This document shows positions 55,659 to 63,424 of a stretch of DNA of 64,000 bases, one piece after another. Positions within the stretch are counted from its first letter, which is position 1. Every line of letters starts with the position of its first letter. The DNA is from Brevundimonas sp. LM2 (lineage in GTDB: Bacteria > Pseudomonadota > Alphaproteobacteria > Caulobacterales > Caulobacteraceae). The stretch spans positions 3,204,501-3,268,500 of the forward strand of contig NZ_CP019508.1 of NCBI RefSeq assembly GCF_002002865.1, written 5' to 3'. The notes beneath the pieces were generated by a model. It ran no database searches, was not told the origin of the DNA, and saw only the letters and a program-made list of their open reading frames with translations. A program made the translations under genes and the position numbers.

Positions 55659-56669
55659 ATGCCACTGAACGCGCCATTTCCAGCCTCGAAACACTCCTCG
55701 CCCGAGGCCATCGGGGCCATGACCGATCACGCCCGCTCGGTGATCCAGCTGAACATCGAGGCCCTTCAGGCGCTGGAGCGGACGGTCGACGCCAGCGTCG
55801 CCCGAGCCTGCGACATCATCCTGTCCCGCCCCGGCTATGTCGTGGTGACGGGCATCGGCAAGTCGGGCCATATCGGTGGCAAGATCGCGGCCACCCTGGC
55901 CTCGACGGGCACCAACGCCTTCTTCGTGCATCCCGCCGAAATGAGCCACGGCGACCTGGGCATGCTGCGTCACGACACGACGCTGCTGGCCATCTCGAAC
56001 TCGGGCGAAAGCCGCGAGCTGCGCGATCCGCTGCTGTTCTGCCACAGGAACGGGATTCCTGTGATCGGCATGACCCAGCGCGGCTCCTCCTTCCTGGCGC
56101 GCATGTCGGCCGTGGCCCTGGTCATGCCCAGCGTCGCCGAGGCGTGCCCCCAGGGGCTGGCCCCCACGACGTCCACGCTGATGACCCTGGCGCTCGGCGA
56201 TGCCCTGGCCATGGTCCTGATGGAGCAGCGGGGGTTCTCGGCCGAGGCCTTCGGCATGCACCACCCGGGCGGCGCCCTGGGAATGAGCCTGCAGATCGTG
56301 CGCGAATGGATGGGCGACAACCACGCCCCGCCGCCGACGGTGGCGCTCGACGCGTCGTTCGCCGACGTCGTCGCCTCCATCACGGAAGGCCGCAAGGGGG
56401 CGGTGGCGGTGCTCGACGGGGACGGGCGCCTGGCGGGGATGATCACCGACGGCGACGTGCGGCGGGCCTTCGCCAGCGACCTGACCGACGTCAAGGCCGC
56501 CGACGTCATGAACCGCCAGCCGATCACGGTCAGCCCGGAGCAGCGGATGAGCGATGTCGTCGATCTTCTGACGGCGAACCGGATCTCGAACCTGTTCGTG
56601 GTGGAAGACGGCCGGCCCAGGGCGATCGTTCACGTCGCCGAACTGATGCAGGCGGGCTACCTCTCCTGA
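55659..56669 (+). CDS. kdsD: D-arabinose 5-phosphate isomerase (KpsF/GutQ family)
   Basis: A 336-residue enzyme interconverting ribulose-5-phosphate and arabinose-5-phosphate for KDO synthesis (lipopolysaccharide). N-terminal SIS domain (VVTGIGKSGHIGGKIAATLAST, TTLLAISNSGESREL) and two C-terminal CBS domains (about 205-265 and 270-336). ATG 55659 is preceded in frame by GTG 55653. It is divergent from otsB over a 160-base gap. Confidence 0.93.
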   Translation: MPLNAPFPASKHSSPEAIGAMTDHARSVIQLNIEALQALERTVDASVARACDIILSRPGYVVVTGIGKSGHIGGKIAATLASTGTNAFFVHPAEMSHGDLGMLRHDTTLLAISNSGESRELRDPLLFCHRNGIPVIGMTQRGSSFLARMSAVALVMPSVAEACPQGLAPTTSTLMTLALGDALAMVLMEQRGFSAEAFGMHHPGGALGMSLQIVREWMGDNHAPPPTVALDASFADVVASITEGRKGAVAVLDGDGRLAGMITDGDVRRAFASDLTDVKAADVMNRQPITVSPEQRMSDVVDLLTANRISNLFVVEDGRPRAIVHVAELMQAGYLS

Positions 56670-56839
56670 CGGGGGCGGCCGGTTGACCGTTCCAGGTCCA
56701 GGGTCTACCCCGATCCTTCCGGTGGTCCAGACCCCGGCGGCAGTGGCAACCACGGCGAAGGGCTGGATTTGATTGAGGATCACGAGATCGTAAGCCCGCC
56801 CATGTGGGGTCCTTCGCGACCCGCCAGCCGCGCCCGATC

Positions 56840-58156
56840 ATGACCATCTCCGTTCTGTTCGATGCGAGTCGGCTGGTCAGCCGGGCCGAGCGCACGGCCC
56901 CGACCGGGGTCGACCGCGTGTGTCTGGCCTATGCGGAGTGGCTCCTGTCGCGCCCGGACATCCTGGTTACACCGGTGCGTGGTCGACGCGATCAGCTGGT
57001 GACCCTGGAACGCGGCTGGTTCGAGGACTGCGTGCGGACCCTGCGGGCACGCTGGACGGGCGGCGCGACGGAGCGCGCCCTGACCGACGACGAGCAGCGG
57101 CTGATGGCGGCGCTGGGGACACCCGGCCGGGCCGCGGAATCGGTCATCGGCCTGCCGCCGCTGCCCAAGACGCCGGCCAAACGCCGGACCGCCAAGGTCT
57201 GGCGGTCGATGTTCGGACCCCGATGGGCGAACGACCTGCCGGCGAGCGATTTCTACATCAACGTCGGCCACACGGGCTTGGCGGACGACGCCATCCTGGC
57301 GGCGTTGGCGGAGCGGGGGATCGCCAGGATCATCATGCTCCATGACCTGATCCCCATCACCCATCCCGAGTTCTGCCGCCCCGGAGACGGCGACAAGCAC
57401 CGTCAGCGGGTGCTGAGCACGGTCCGCCATGCGTCGCACGTCATCGTCAATTCCGACTATACGGCGCACGAACTGACGGCGTTCGCCGCGCGCGAAGGTC
57501 TTGTTCCCCCGCCCATCACCGCCATCCACCTGGGCCTGGAACCCAGTTTCCAGCGGGCCATGCCGCCGGTGAAGCCGGGCACCTATTTCGTGCACGTGGG
57601 GACGATCGAGGCGCGCAAGAATCTGGCCTTCCTGCTGACCCTGTGGCGCCGTCTGGCCGAGCAGATGGGCAAGGAGGCCCCGCAACTGCTGCTGGTCGGG
57701 CGATACGGTTGGGAGAACGAGGCCGTGCTCGACCACCTGCAGCGGTCGCCGCCGTTGCGCGGCCTGGTGCACCAGGCCTCCGACCTGCCGGATACCGTCC
57801 TGGCGTCGCTGATGGCGGGCGCGAAAGCGGTGCTGGCCCCGTCTTCGGTCGAGGGGTTCGACCTGCCGGCGGTGGAGGCGCGCGCCCTGGGCATCCCCCT
57901 GATCGCGTCCGACATTCCGGCGCACCGCGAACTGGTCGGCGACGCCATCCTGATCGACCCGATGGACGGCCCCGGTTGGCTGACGGCGATCCAGGACATG
58001 ATGCGCGCGAGACCCGCCCTGTCGGCCTATGCGGCACCGTCGTGGGTGGACCATTTCGCCGAGCTGGCGGTCTGCCTGGGGCTCCCGGCGGATCGGGCCC
58101 AACGACCGATCGCCACCCCGGCCTGCGGCTGCTGCGAGGCTCCGCAGCCGCTCTGA
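56840..58156 (+). CDS. GT4 family glycosyltransferase
   Basis: A 438-residue GT-B enzyme. The N-terminal half has FDASRLVSRAERTAPTGVDRV, typical of mannosyltransferase-like GT4 proteins in polysaccharide clusters; the donor domain contains YFVHVGTIEARKNLAFLL and VLAPSSVEGFDLPAVEARALG (EX7E). It ends with a short Cys-rich tail (TPACGCCEAPQ), which is unusual. Upstream open frame to 56804 is unlikely to be translated. 170 bases separate it from kdsD, so both may take part in envelope polysaccharide synthesis. Confidence 0.85.
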   Translation: MTISVLFDASRLVSRAERTAPTGVDRVCLAYAEWLLSRPDILVTPVRGRRDQLVTLERGWFEDCVRTLRARWTGGATERALTDDEQRLMAALGTPGRAAESVIGLPPLPKTPAKRRTAKVWRSMFGPRWANDLPASDFYINVGHTGLADDAILAALAERGIARIIMLHDLIPITHPEFCRPGDGDKHRQRVLSTVRHASHVIVNSDYTAHELTAFAAREGLVPPPITAIHLGLEPSFQRAMPPVKPGTYFVHVGTIEARKNLAFLLTLWRRLAEQMGKEAPQLLLVGRYGWENEAVLDHLQRSPPLRGLVHQASDLPDTVLASLMAGAKAVLAPSSVEGFDLPAVEARALGIPLIASDIPAHRELVGDAILIDPMDGPGWLTAIQDMMRARPALSAYAAPSWVDHFAELAVCLGLPADRAQRPIATPACGCCEAPQPL

Positions 58157-58160
58157 GCGA

Positions 58161-59171
58161 TCAGCTCGCGAGCGCCATCGGCCGCATGATGTCGGCCACG
58201 ATCTCATAGGACCGGATCCGTGCCGCGGGATCCCAGATCTGGCTGGTCAGCATCAGTTCGTCGGCTCCGGTCTGCGCCACGAAGGCTTCGATCGCGGCCC
58301 GTACCGCGGCCGGGGCCCCGACGGCCGAACAGGCCAGGGCCTGATCGATCATCGCCCGCTCGCCCGGGTTGAGACGGTCGGCATAGCCGTCCATCGGGGG
58401 CGGCAGCTTGCCCGGCCGGCCCGAGCGGAGGTTCACGAACGCCTGCTGGACGGAGGAGAACAGGGCCTGGGCCTGTTCGTCGGTGTCGGCGGCGAAGGTG
58501 TTGAAGCCGAGCATGACGTAGGGCTTGGCCAGACGGGCGGACGGTCGGAAGGTCTCGCGATAGATACGGATCGCGGACATCAGCTCGGTCGGGGCGAAAT
58601 GGCTGGCGAAGGCATAGGGCAGGCCCAGGTGGGCCGCCAACTGCGCGCCATAGGTGGACGATCCCAGGATCCAGACGGGCACAGACTGGCCTTCGCCGGG
58701 GTTGGCCCGGATGCGCTGGTCGTCATTCGCCGGCTCGAACCAGTGCATCAGCTCCATGACGTCCTGCGGGAAGTTGTCGACGTCGCCCTGCAGGGTCCGC
58801 CGCAGGGCCCGCGCGGTCGCCATGTCGGAGCCGGGCGCGCGGCCCAGGCCCAGATCGATCCGGCCGGGATACAGGGCGTTCAAGGTGCCGAACTGCTCGG
58901 CGATCACCAGGGGCGCATGGTTGGGCAGCATGATGCCGCCCGCACCGATGCGGATCGACGACGTCGCCGCCGCGACGGCCCCGATCACCACCGAGGTCGC
59001 CGCCGAGGCGATGCCCTCCATGTTGTGGTGCTCGGCCAGCCAGTACCGATTATAGCCCAGCCGCTCGGCCTGGCGCGCCAGGTCGATGGTGTTGGCCAGG
59101 GCCTGGGACACGTCCGAGCCTTGCGGCACGGGCGCGAGATCGAGAATGGAGAGCAGGGTCATCCCCGCCAT
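58161..59171 (-). CDS. LLM class flavin-dependent oxidoreductase
   Basis: A 336-residue luciferase-like monooxygenase of the MsnO8-type group: [52 protein letters not shown] is typical, as are [13 protein letters not shown] and GLGRAPGSD near residue 115. They bind FMN or F420-like flavin; with FMNH2 supplied by a separate reductase, substrates vary and cannot be read off. Start ATG 59171 or ATG 59162. 25 bases after ppa on the same strand, 4 bases from the convergent GT4 gene. Confidence 0.9.
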   Translation of the reverse strand: MAGMTLLSILDLAPVPQGSDVSQALANTIDLARQAERLGYNRYWLAEHHNMEGIASAATSVVIGAVAAATSSIRIGAGGIMLPNHAPLVIAEQFGTLNALYPGRIDLGLGRAPGSDMATARALRRTLQGDVDNFPQDVMELMHWFEPANDDQRIRANPGEGQSVPVWILGSSTYGAQLAAHLGLPYAFASHFAPTELMSAIRIYRETFRPSARLAKPYVMLGFNTFAADTDEQAQALFSSVQQAFVNLRSGRPGKLPPPMDGYADRLNPGERAMIDQALACSAVGAPAAVRAAIEAFVAQTGADELMLTSQIWDPAARIRSYEIVADIMRPMALAS

Positions 59172-59196
59172 ATGGGGAGGACCGGGGCCGAGGCAA

Positions 59197-59766
59197 TCAG
59201 GCGGCGCTGACGGCCTTCGACTTGCCCTTGGCCGCCATGGCGTCGTCGTGGGCGCGCATGCCCGCCGAGATCAGTTCGGCCGCTTCGCCCGCATCGCCCC
59301 AGCCCTGCACCGTGACCGACTTGCCCTTTTCCAGATCCTTGTAGCGGCTGAAGAAGTGCTCGATCTGCTCGACCAGGATGGTCGGCAGCTGCCGATAGCT
59401 GGCGATGTCGGTGTAGTAGGGGTTCAGTTTGTCGACCGGCACGGCCAGGATCTTCTCGTCGCCGCCGGCCTCGTCGATCATCTTCAGCACGCCGATCGGG
59501 CGCGAGCGGATGATGCAGCCCGGCACCACCGGGGTCGGATTCAACACGATGACGTCGCAGGGATCGCCGTCGTCCGACAGGGTGTGGGGGATGAATCCAT
59601 AGTTGCCGGGATAGTACATCGAGGTGTGCAGGAACCGGTCCACGAACAGGGCACCGGAGGCCTTGTCCATTTCGTATTTGACCGGGAGACCGCCTTGCGG
59701 AATCTCGATCACCACATTGATGTCCCAGGGCGGGTTCGGGCCGACAGGGATGGCATCGAGATTCAT
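59197..59766 (-). CDS. ppa: Inorganic pyrophosphatase
   Basis: A 189-residue family I pyrophosphatase that hydrolyses PPi and pulls biosynthetic reactions forward. Active-site blocks: [39 protein letters not shown] (metal-binding aspartates) and [14 protein letters not shown] 59766 gives the usual MNLDAIPVG start. The C-terminus is extended by a Lys/Ala-rich tail ([12 protein letters not shown]). Confidence 0.95.
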   Translation of the reverse strand: MNLDAIPVGPNPPWDINVVIEIPQGGLPVKYEMDKASGALFVDRFLHTSMYYPGNYGFIPHTLSDDGDPCDVIVLNPTPVVPGCIIRSRPIGVLKMIDEAGGDEKILAVPVDKLNPYYTDIASYRQLPTILVEQIEHFFSRYKDLEKGKSVTVQGWGDAGEAAELISAGMRAHDDAMAAKGKSKAVSAA

Positions 59767-59871
59767 GGGATGTCCGCTTGTGCGACTGCGAAAGAGTGGC
59801 AGGCGTGATAAGCCCTGAGACGACGCACGGCAAGCCGCGAGGCGCGACACGACAATGAGAGACGGCGAGAC

Positions 59872-60573
59872 ATGACGGCATTCGACTGGTTGGGCCTGGC
59901 GCTCTTTTTCCTGTGCTGGTTGGGATACGACCCCCTTCTGCGACTCCTGGCGCACCGCAGCGGATCGCTCAACTCCGACATGCTGACGGTCCGTCACGCC
60001 TGGATGACGGCCATGACCCATCGCGAGATCCGGTTGCTGGACAGCCAGCTGCTGGGGCATTCGATCAACTCGGGATCTTTTTTCGCCTCATCCAACCTGC
60101 TGCTGATCGCCGGTGTCGGGGGCATCCTGTTCGGCGGCGACCAGGCGCTGCAGGGCTTTACCGACGTCGGGGCGGAAGCGGTGCCGATCCAGCTGTTGGA
60201 GGCCAAGCTGGGGCTGGTCCTGTTGTGCCTGGCGCGCGGCCTGCTGGATTTCATCTGGTCGATCCGCCAGATGAACTATGCCCTGGCCCTGATCGGCGCC
60301 GCGCCGGAGGTGCATACGGAAGCCGACCGAATGGCCTTCGGCGAGGCCACGGCTCAGGTCCTGAACCCCGCGCTCGGGGCGTTCAGCCAGGGCGTGCGAG
60401 GCTATTATTTCGCCCTGGCTGCGGCGGCGTGGCTGTTTGGACCGCTCTGGCTGGCCGCGGGCGTGCTGTCGGCCTTCTCGCTGCTGGTCTGGCGTCAGTC
60501 GGCCTCTCCCGCCGCGCGGGCGATCCGGACCGCCCGACGCCTGCTGGAGGTGAATCGCGAGCGGCAAACCTGA
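59872..60573 (+). CDS. DUF599-like membrane protein
   Basis: A 233-residue protein with about four hydrophobic segments (residues 4-20, 70-92, 110-130 and 175-205). DWLGLALFFLCWLGYD at the start and the later HREIRLLDSQLLGHSINSGSFFASSNLL match the DUF599 family, of unknown function. Divergent from ppa over 105 bases. The region after its stop contains no direct terminator until the one used by the candidate sRNA. Confidence 0.85.
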   Translation: MTAFDWLGLALFFLCWLGYDPLLRLLAHRSGSLNSDMLTVRHAWMTAMTHREIRLLDSQLLGHSINSGSFFASSNLLLIAGVGGILFGGDQALQGFTDVGAEAVPIQLLEAKLGLVLLCLARGLLDFIWSIRQMNYALALIGAAPEVHTEADRMAFGEATAQVLNPALGAFSQGVRGYYFALAAAAWLFGPLWLAAGVLSAFSLLVWRQSASPAARAIRTARRLLEVNRERQT

Positions 60574-60656
60574 TCCTGCTGCAGTGCAGCATTCGAGTCC
60601 GGGCTCAACCGTGGCAGAATTGTGCGTCCTATGCGACAAATGTTGCCGTACAGAGA

Positions 60657-60672
60657 TTGTTAGCGGTAACAA
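60657..60672. promoter_or_regulatory. LacI/GntR-type palindromic operator
   Basis: TTGTTA-GCGG-TAACAA is a perfect inverted repeat with a CG-type centre, as in LacI-family operators such as the gluconate repressor site. It lies 28 bases upstream of the -35 box of the candidate sRNA promoter and 83 bases after the DUF599 stop. No LacI-type regulator gene is in the window. Confidence 0.45.
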
Positions 60673-60700
60673 GGCGTGATGCCTACGACACGATCGGACC

Positions 60701-60729
60701 TTGACGGATTGTGCGTCGCAACCTAGATT
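60701..60729 (+). promoter_or_regulatory. Sigma-70-type promoter of the candidate sRNA
   Basis: TTGACG (60701-60706), exact 17-base spacer, TAGATT (60724-60729): 5 of 6 and 4 of 6 matches to consensus. The predicted start is about 60735-60737. The 10-mer ATTGTGCGTC in the spacer (60708) repeats exactly at 60619. Confidence 0.75.
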
Positions 60730-60735
60730 TCTCTT

Positions 60736-60817
60736 CGACGCCTCCGGGCGTCTTGCCCTTCCTGGGCGTTTCCTCCCTATAGACTTTAATGCCGCGCCCT
60801 CGGGCGCGGCTTTTTTT
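60736..60817 (+). ncRNA. Candidate small RNA, ~82 nt, with C-rich segments
   Basis: Between promoter and terminator there is no open frame but three hairpins: GACGCC-TCCG-GGCGTC (60737-60752), GCCC-TTCCT-GGGC (60755-60767), and the terminator stem (60791-60810). The loops and the linker GTTTCCTCCCTATAG (60768-60782) are C/U-rich and single-stranded, resembling the CCUCC motifs by which several alphaproteobacterial sRNAs reach Shine-Dalgarno sequences. I cannot assign it to a named family. Confidence 0.68.
60791..60817 (+). terminator. Strong intrinsic terminator
   Basis: GCCGCGCC-CTCG-GGCGCGGC, a perfect 8-bp GC stem with a 4-base loop, followed by seven T. It is functional only on the plus strand; the facing gene on the minus strand ends 10 bases later. 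Confidence 0.93.
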
Positions 60818-60827
60818 CTGTCCGCGC

Positions 60828-61772
60828 CTAGACAGCCAGTTCGCGGCTGAGCGCGACGACGACGCGCGCCAGCGCCACCCTGAACCGGTCGTAGTCGCCC
60901 GACGGCTCCAGGGTGTTCTCGTTCAGATACAGGGCGCGGTTGATCTCCACCTGGAGGGCTTCGAACCCGTCGCCGGGTCGCCCCCAATGATGGGTCGCAT
61001 ATCCGCCCGCATAGGGGACGTTCAGCCCCACGCGCCAGCCCTGCGCCTCGAACAGGGCGCGGGCCCGACGCGTCGTCCCAGAGCGACAGGCCGCGCCGTG
61101 GCGATCGCCGAGCACGATGTCCACGCCCCTCTGGCCCCGTGTCGGCACGCCGGCCGCGCGCGACGGCATGGAGTGCCAGTCGATCAGCATGGCGGTCCCG
61201 CAGCGCGCCCGGGCGTCCTGCATCAGGCGCTCCAGGGCGGCGTGATAGGGGCCGTGCACCTGGGCGACCCGGGCCTCGGCCTCGCGCAAGGAGAGCCGCC
61301 GGTCGTAGAGATCGGTCCCGTCGCCTGCGCGCCGCGGCACGACCCCGAAGCCGGCCGCCACCTTGCCGCTGGGCGTATGGGGAACCACGTTTTCGATCAG
61401 GACCGGGTCCAGCTCGCCGGGTGCCCGGTTCAGATCCAGATAGGCGCGCGAGATCCGGGCGCTGAGGACCGGGACCCCGTGATCGGCGCCGACGGCGATC
61501 AGGCGATCGACCGCGACGTCCTCGGCACTGCGAAGCGTCGTCGCCGACAGGCCGGCGATCGCGCCCATGTCCGACGGGCGATGGCCGCCGGAGTGCGGCG
61601 AAGCGAACACGAGCCGTCCGGCACCGTCCGCCGGCCAGCGGACGTCGAAGACCTCGCCGCCCGGAAACGCGGCTTCGAACATGGATCGCGGGTCGGCTGG
61701 CATCGGCCCGGCATAGACCGTTTCCGCCGTCCGCATCCACAGCCGTCGAGTCCCCGCACCGGCGAATTTCAT
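60828..61772 (-). CDS. N-formylglutamate amidohydrolase
   Basis: A 314-residue zinc-hydrolase-like enzyme of the HutG/N-formylglutamate deformylase family (COG3741). Metal and substrate motifs are FASPHSGGHRP (about residues 57-67), the acidic SRAYLDLNR segment, LIDWHSMPSR, and VQEINRALYLNE-like near the end (EINRALYLNENTLEP). In histidine degradation it releases formate from N-formylglutamate; no other hut gene is here. Start ATG 61772 is uncertain, with in-frame ATG at 61736 and 61703. Divergent from cpdR over 57 bases. Confidence 0.88.
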   Translation of the reverse strand: MKFAGAGTRRLWMRTAETVYAGPMPADPRSMFEAAFPGGEVFDVRWPADGAGRLVFASPHSGGHRPSDMGAIAGLSATTLRSAEDVAVDRLIAVGADHGVPVLSARISRAYLDLNRAPGELDPVLIENVVPHTPSGKVAAGFGVVPRRAGDGTDLYDRRLSLREAEARVAQVHGPYHAALERLMQDARARCGTAMLIDWHSMPSRAAGVPTRGQRGVDIVLGDRHGAACRSGTTRRARALFEAQGWRVGLNVPYAGGYATHHWGRPGDGFEALQVEINRALYLNENTLEPSGDYDRFRVALARVVVALSRELAV

Positions 61773-61829
61773 GGCCGGTTTACTCTTCGTCCTTTAGCTT
61801 GGCCGCCTGCATCCGGGGACTTTCAACGC

Positions 61830-62189
61830 ATGGCGCGCATACTGCTGGCCGAGGACGACGCTTCGCTTCGAGGCTTTCTCACCCGCGCGCTCGAACGCGC
61901 CGGCCACCAGGTGGTGGATTGCGAGAATGGCGACGACGCCATCGACGCCCTGGAGGACGGACCCTACGACCTGCTGCTGACCGACATCGTCATGCCGGGC
62001 GCGGACGGCATCGAGGTCGCGCGCGTCGCGGCCGCGCGCCAGCCGGGCCTGCGCATCATGTTTATCACCGGGTTCGCCGCGGTGGCCCTGTCCGCCGCCC
62101 AGGCCAGCCCCCAGGCCAAGGTCCTGTCCAAACCCGTGCACCTGCGCGACCTGGTCAGCGAAGTCGAAAAGATGTGCGCCGCAGCGTGA
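61830..62189 (+). CDS. cpdR: Response regulator CpdR
   Basis: A 119-residue single-domain receiver. Acidic pocket EDD (residues 8-10), phosphoacceptor Asp52 in LLLTDIVMPGADG, switch Thr in MFITGFAAVAL and Lys in LSKPVHLRDLVSEV. The MFITGFAAVAL and KVLSKPVHLR blocks are characteristic of Caulobacter CpdR, which in its unphosphorylated state delivers substrates such as PdeA and helps place ClpXP at the cell pole, so CtrA can be destroyed at the G1-S step. No output domain, as expected. I see no CtrA box in the short upstream gap. Confidence 0.95.
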   Translation: MARILLAEDDASLRGFLTRALERAGHQVVDCENGDDAIDALEDGPYDLLLTDIVMPGADGIEVARVAAARQPGLRIMFITGFAAVALSAAQASPQAKVLSKPVHLRDLVSEVEKMCAAA

Positions 62190-62361
62190 TGCATAAGTAG
62201 GAGCGCGATCGCTCGGCTCGCGGAGCCTCGCTGCTCGAGCGCGGGGTCCGAGGGGCGCTATCGTTCACGACGCGGTCCCTCGCTGCTTGAACGCGGGAAT
62301 GACCTCCTGGTGCGAAGGCCGGACGTCGAACGGCGGTCGAACATTCGCCCCCGTTTCGCCC

Positions 62362-62391
62362 TTGCGGCCGTCGCATGGGCTGGGGTATAGA
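62362..62391 (+). promoter_or_regulatory. Likely promoter of tRNA-Val
   Basis: TTGCGG (62362-62367), 18-base spacer, TATAGA (62386-62391), about 41 bases before the tRNA. The -35 is only a partial match. The rest of the 243-base gap after cpdR holds two imperfect copies of a CCTCGCTGCTCGAGCGCGGG unit (about 62226 and 62277) and no gene. Confidence 0.4.
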
Positions 62392-62432
62392 CCCCTCCTT
62401 CCCGTTCCGGACCCGTTCGGAACCGTCTTGGC

Positions 62433-62507
62433 GGATGCGTAGCTCAGCGGGAGAGCACCTCGTTGACATCGAGGGGGTCACAGGTTCAATCCCTGTCGCG
62501 TCCACCA
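62433..62507 (+). tRNA. tRNA-Val (anticodon GAC)
   Basis: Cloverleaf readable by eye: acceptor GGATGCG pairs with CGCGTCC (one G-U), D-arm TAGCTCAGCGGGAGAGCA, anticodon arm CCTCG-TTGACAT-CGAGG with anticodon GAC, T-arm ACAGG-TTCAATC-CCTGT, and an encoded 3' ACCA. It reads valine codons GUC and GUU. Confidence 0.97.
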
Positions 62508-62550
62508 TTCCTTCCCTTCCTTATCCGAGCCCGTCCGGGGTTCGCGGTCT

Positions 62551-63354
62551 CTACAGCCGGGTCCGCAGCGACCACAGCTCGGGGAAGCAGCGCCGCTCCA
62601 GGGTCGAGGCCAGGTAGCCGACGCCGTCGGTACCGCCGGTGCCGCGCCGGCGACCGATGATCCGCTCCACCGTCACCACATGTTTGTGCCGCCAGGTGAC
62701 CAGAGCGTCGTCCAGGTCGACCAGCTTCTCGGCCAGCTGATACAGGGGCCACCATCGGGTCGTGTCGCGATAGACCTCCAGCCAGGCGGCCTCGACGGCC
62801 TCGTCGGCCTGATAGGGCTGACTGACGTCGCGCGACAGCACGGCCTCGGGCACCGGCAGCCCCGCCGCCGCCAGCTGGGTCAGGGCGTCGTCATACAGGC
62901 TGGGCGCGGCCAGGGCGGCCGACAGAGCCGCGTGGGCGTGGGGGCGGTCCTCCTGGAAGACCAGGAATTTGGGATCCTTCAGGCCCAGCATCGTCTCCAG
63001 CCGCCGGAACTGGTCGCTCTGGAAGCCGGAACTGGACCCCAGCACGCCGCGGAACTGCAGATAGTCGGCGGGCGTCATGGTGGCCAGGATATCCCAGCTC
63101 TGGGTCATGACCGCCTGGATGCGGCTGACCCGGGCCAGGCTCTTGTAGGCCGGGACCAGGTCGCCGGCCCGCACCAGGGTCTTGGCCAGGGCCACCTCAT
63201 GCAGGATCTGCTTCAGCCACAGCTCCTTGGCCTGATGGATGACCACGAACAGCATCTCGTCGTGCTGGTCGCTGATCGGGTTCTGGGCCGCCAGCAGCTG
63301 GTCCAGATCCAGATAGCGGGCATAGGTCATGTCGGCGGCGGGGGTATCGGTCAT
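62551..63354 (-). CDS. kynA: Tryptophan 2,3-dioxygenase
   Basis: A 267-residue haem enzyme opening the indole ring of tryptophan to N-formylkynurenine, the first step of the kynurenine route. Family blocks: TYARYLDLDQLLAAQNPISDQHDEMLFVVIHQAKELW (substrate-pocket residues), SSSGFQSDQFRRLE, WRHKHVVTVERIIGRRRGTGGTDGVGYL with the proximal haem His in WRHKH. It is 71 bases from the SDR gene upstream. No kynB or kynU is visible in the window. Confidence 0.96.
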   Translation of the reverse strand: MTDTPAADMTYARYLDLDQLLAAQNPISDQHDEMLFVVIHQAKELWLKQILHEVALAKTLVRAGDLVPAYKSLARVSRIQAVMTQSWDILATMTPADYLQFRGVLGSSSGFQSDQFRRLETMLGLKDPKFLVFQEDRPHAHAALSAALAAPSLYDDALTQLAAAGLPVPEAVLSRDVSQPYQADEAVEAAWLEVYRDTTRWWPLYQLAEKLVDLDDALVTWRHKHVVTVERIIGRRRGTGGTDGVGYLASTLERRCFPELWSLRTRL

Positions 63355-63424
63355 GGGGCTGTATCGGCCGCCCGCCGCCGAACCTCAAGCCGGCGGGGTG
63401 GCCCGCCGGCTCGGCTCAGGACCT

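Noticed and set aside
62220..62300. Two 20-base imperfect repeats after cpdR as a possible attachment site of the tRNA
   Set aside because: They do not match the tRNA 3' end and no integrase is near, so they look like local GC-rich repeats.
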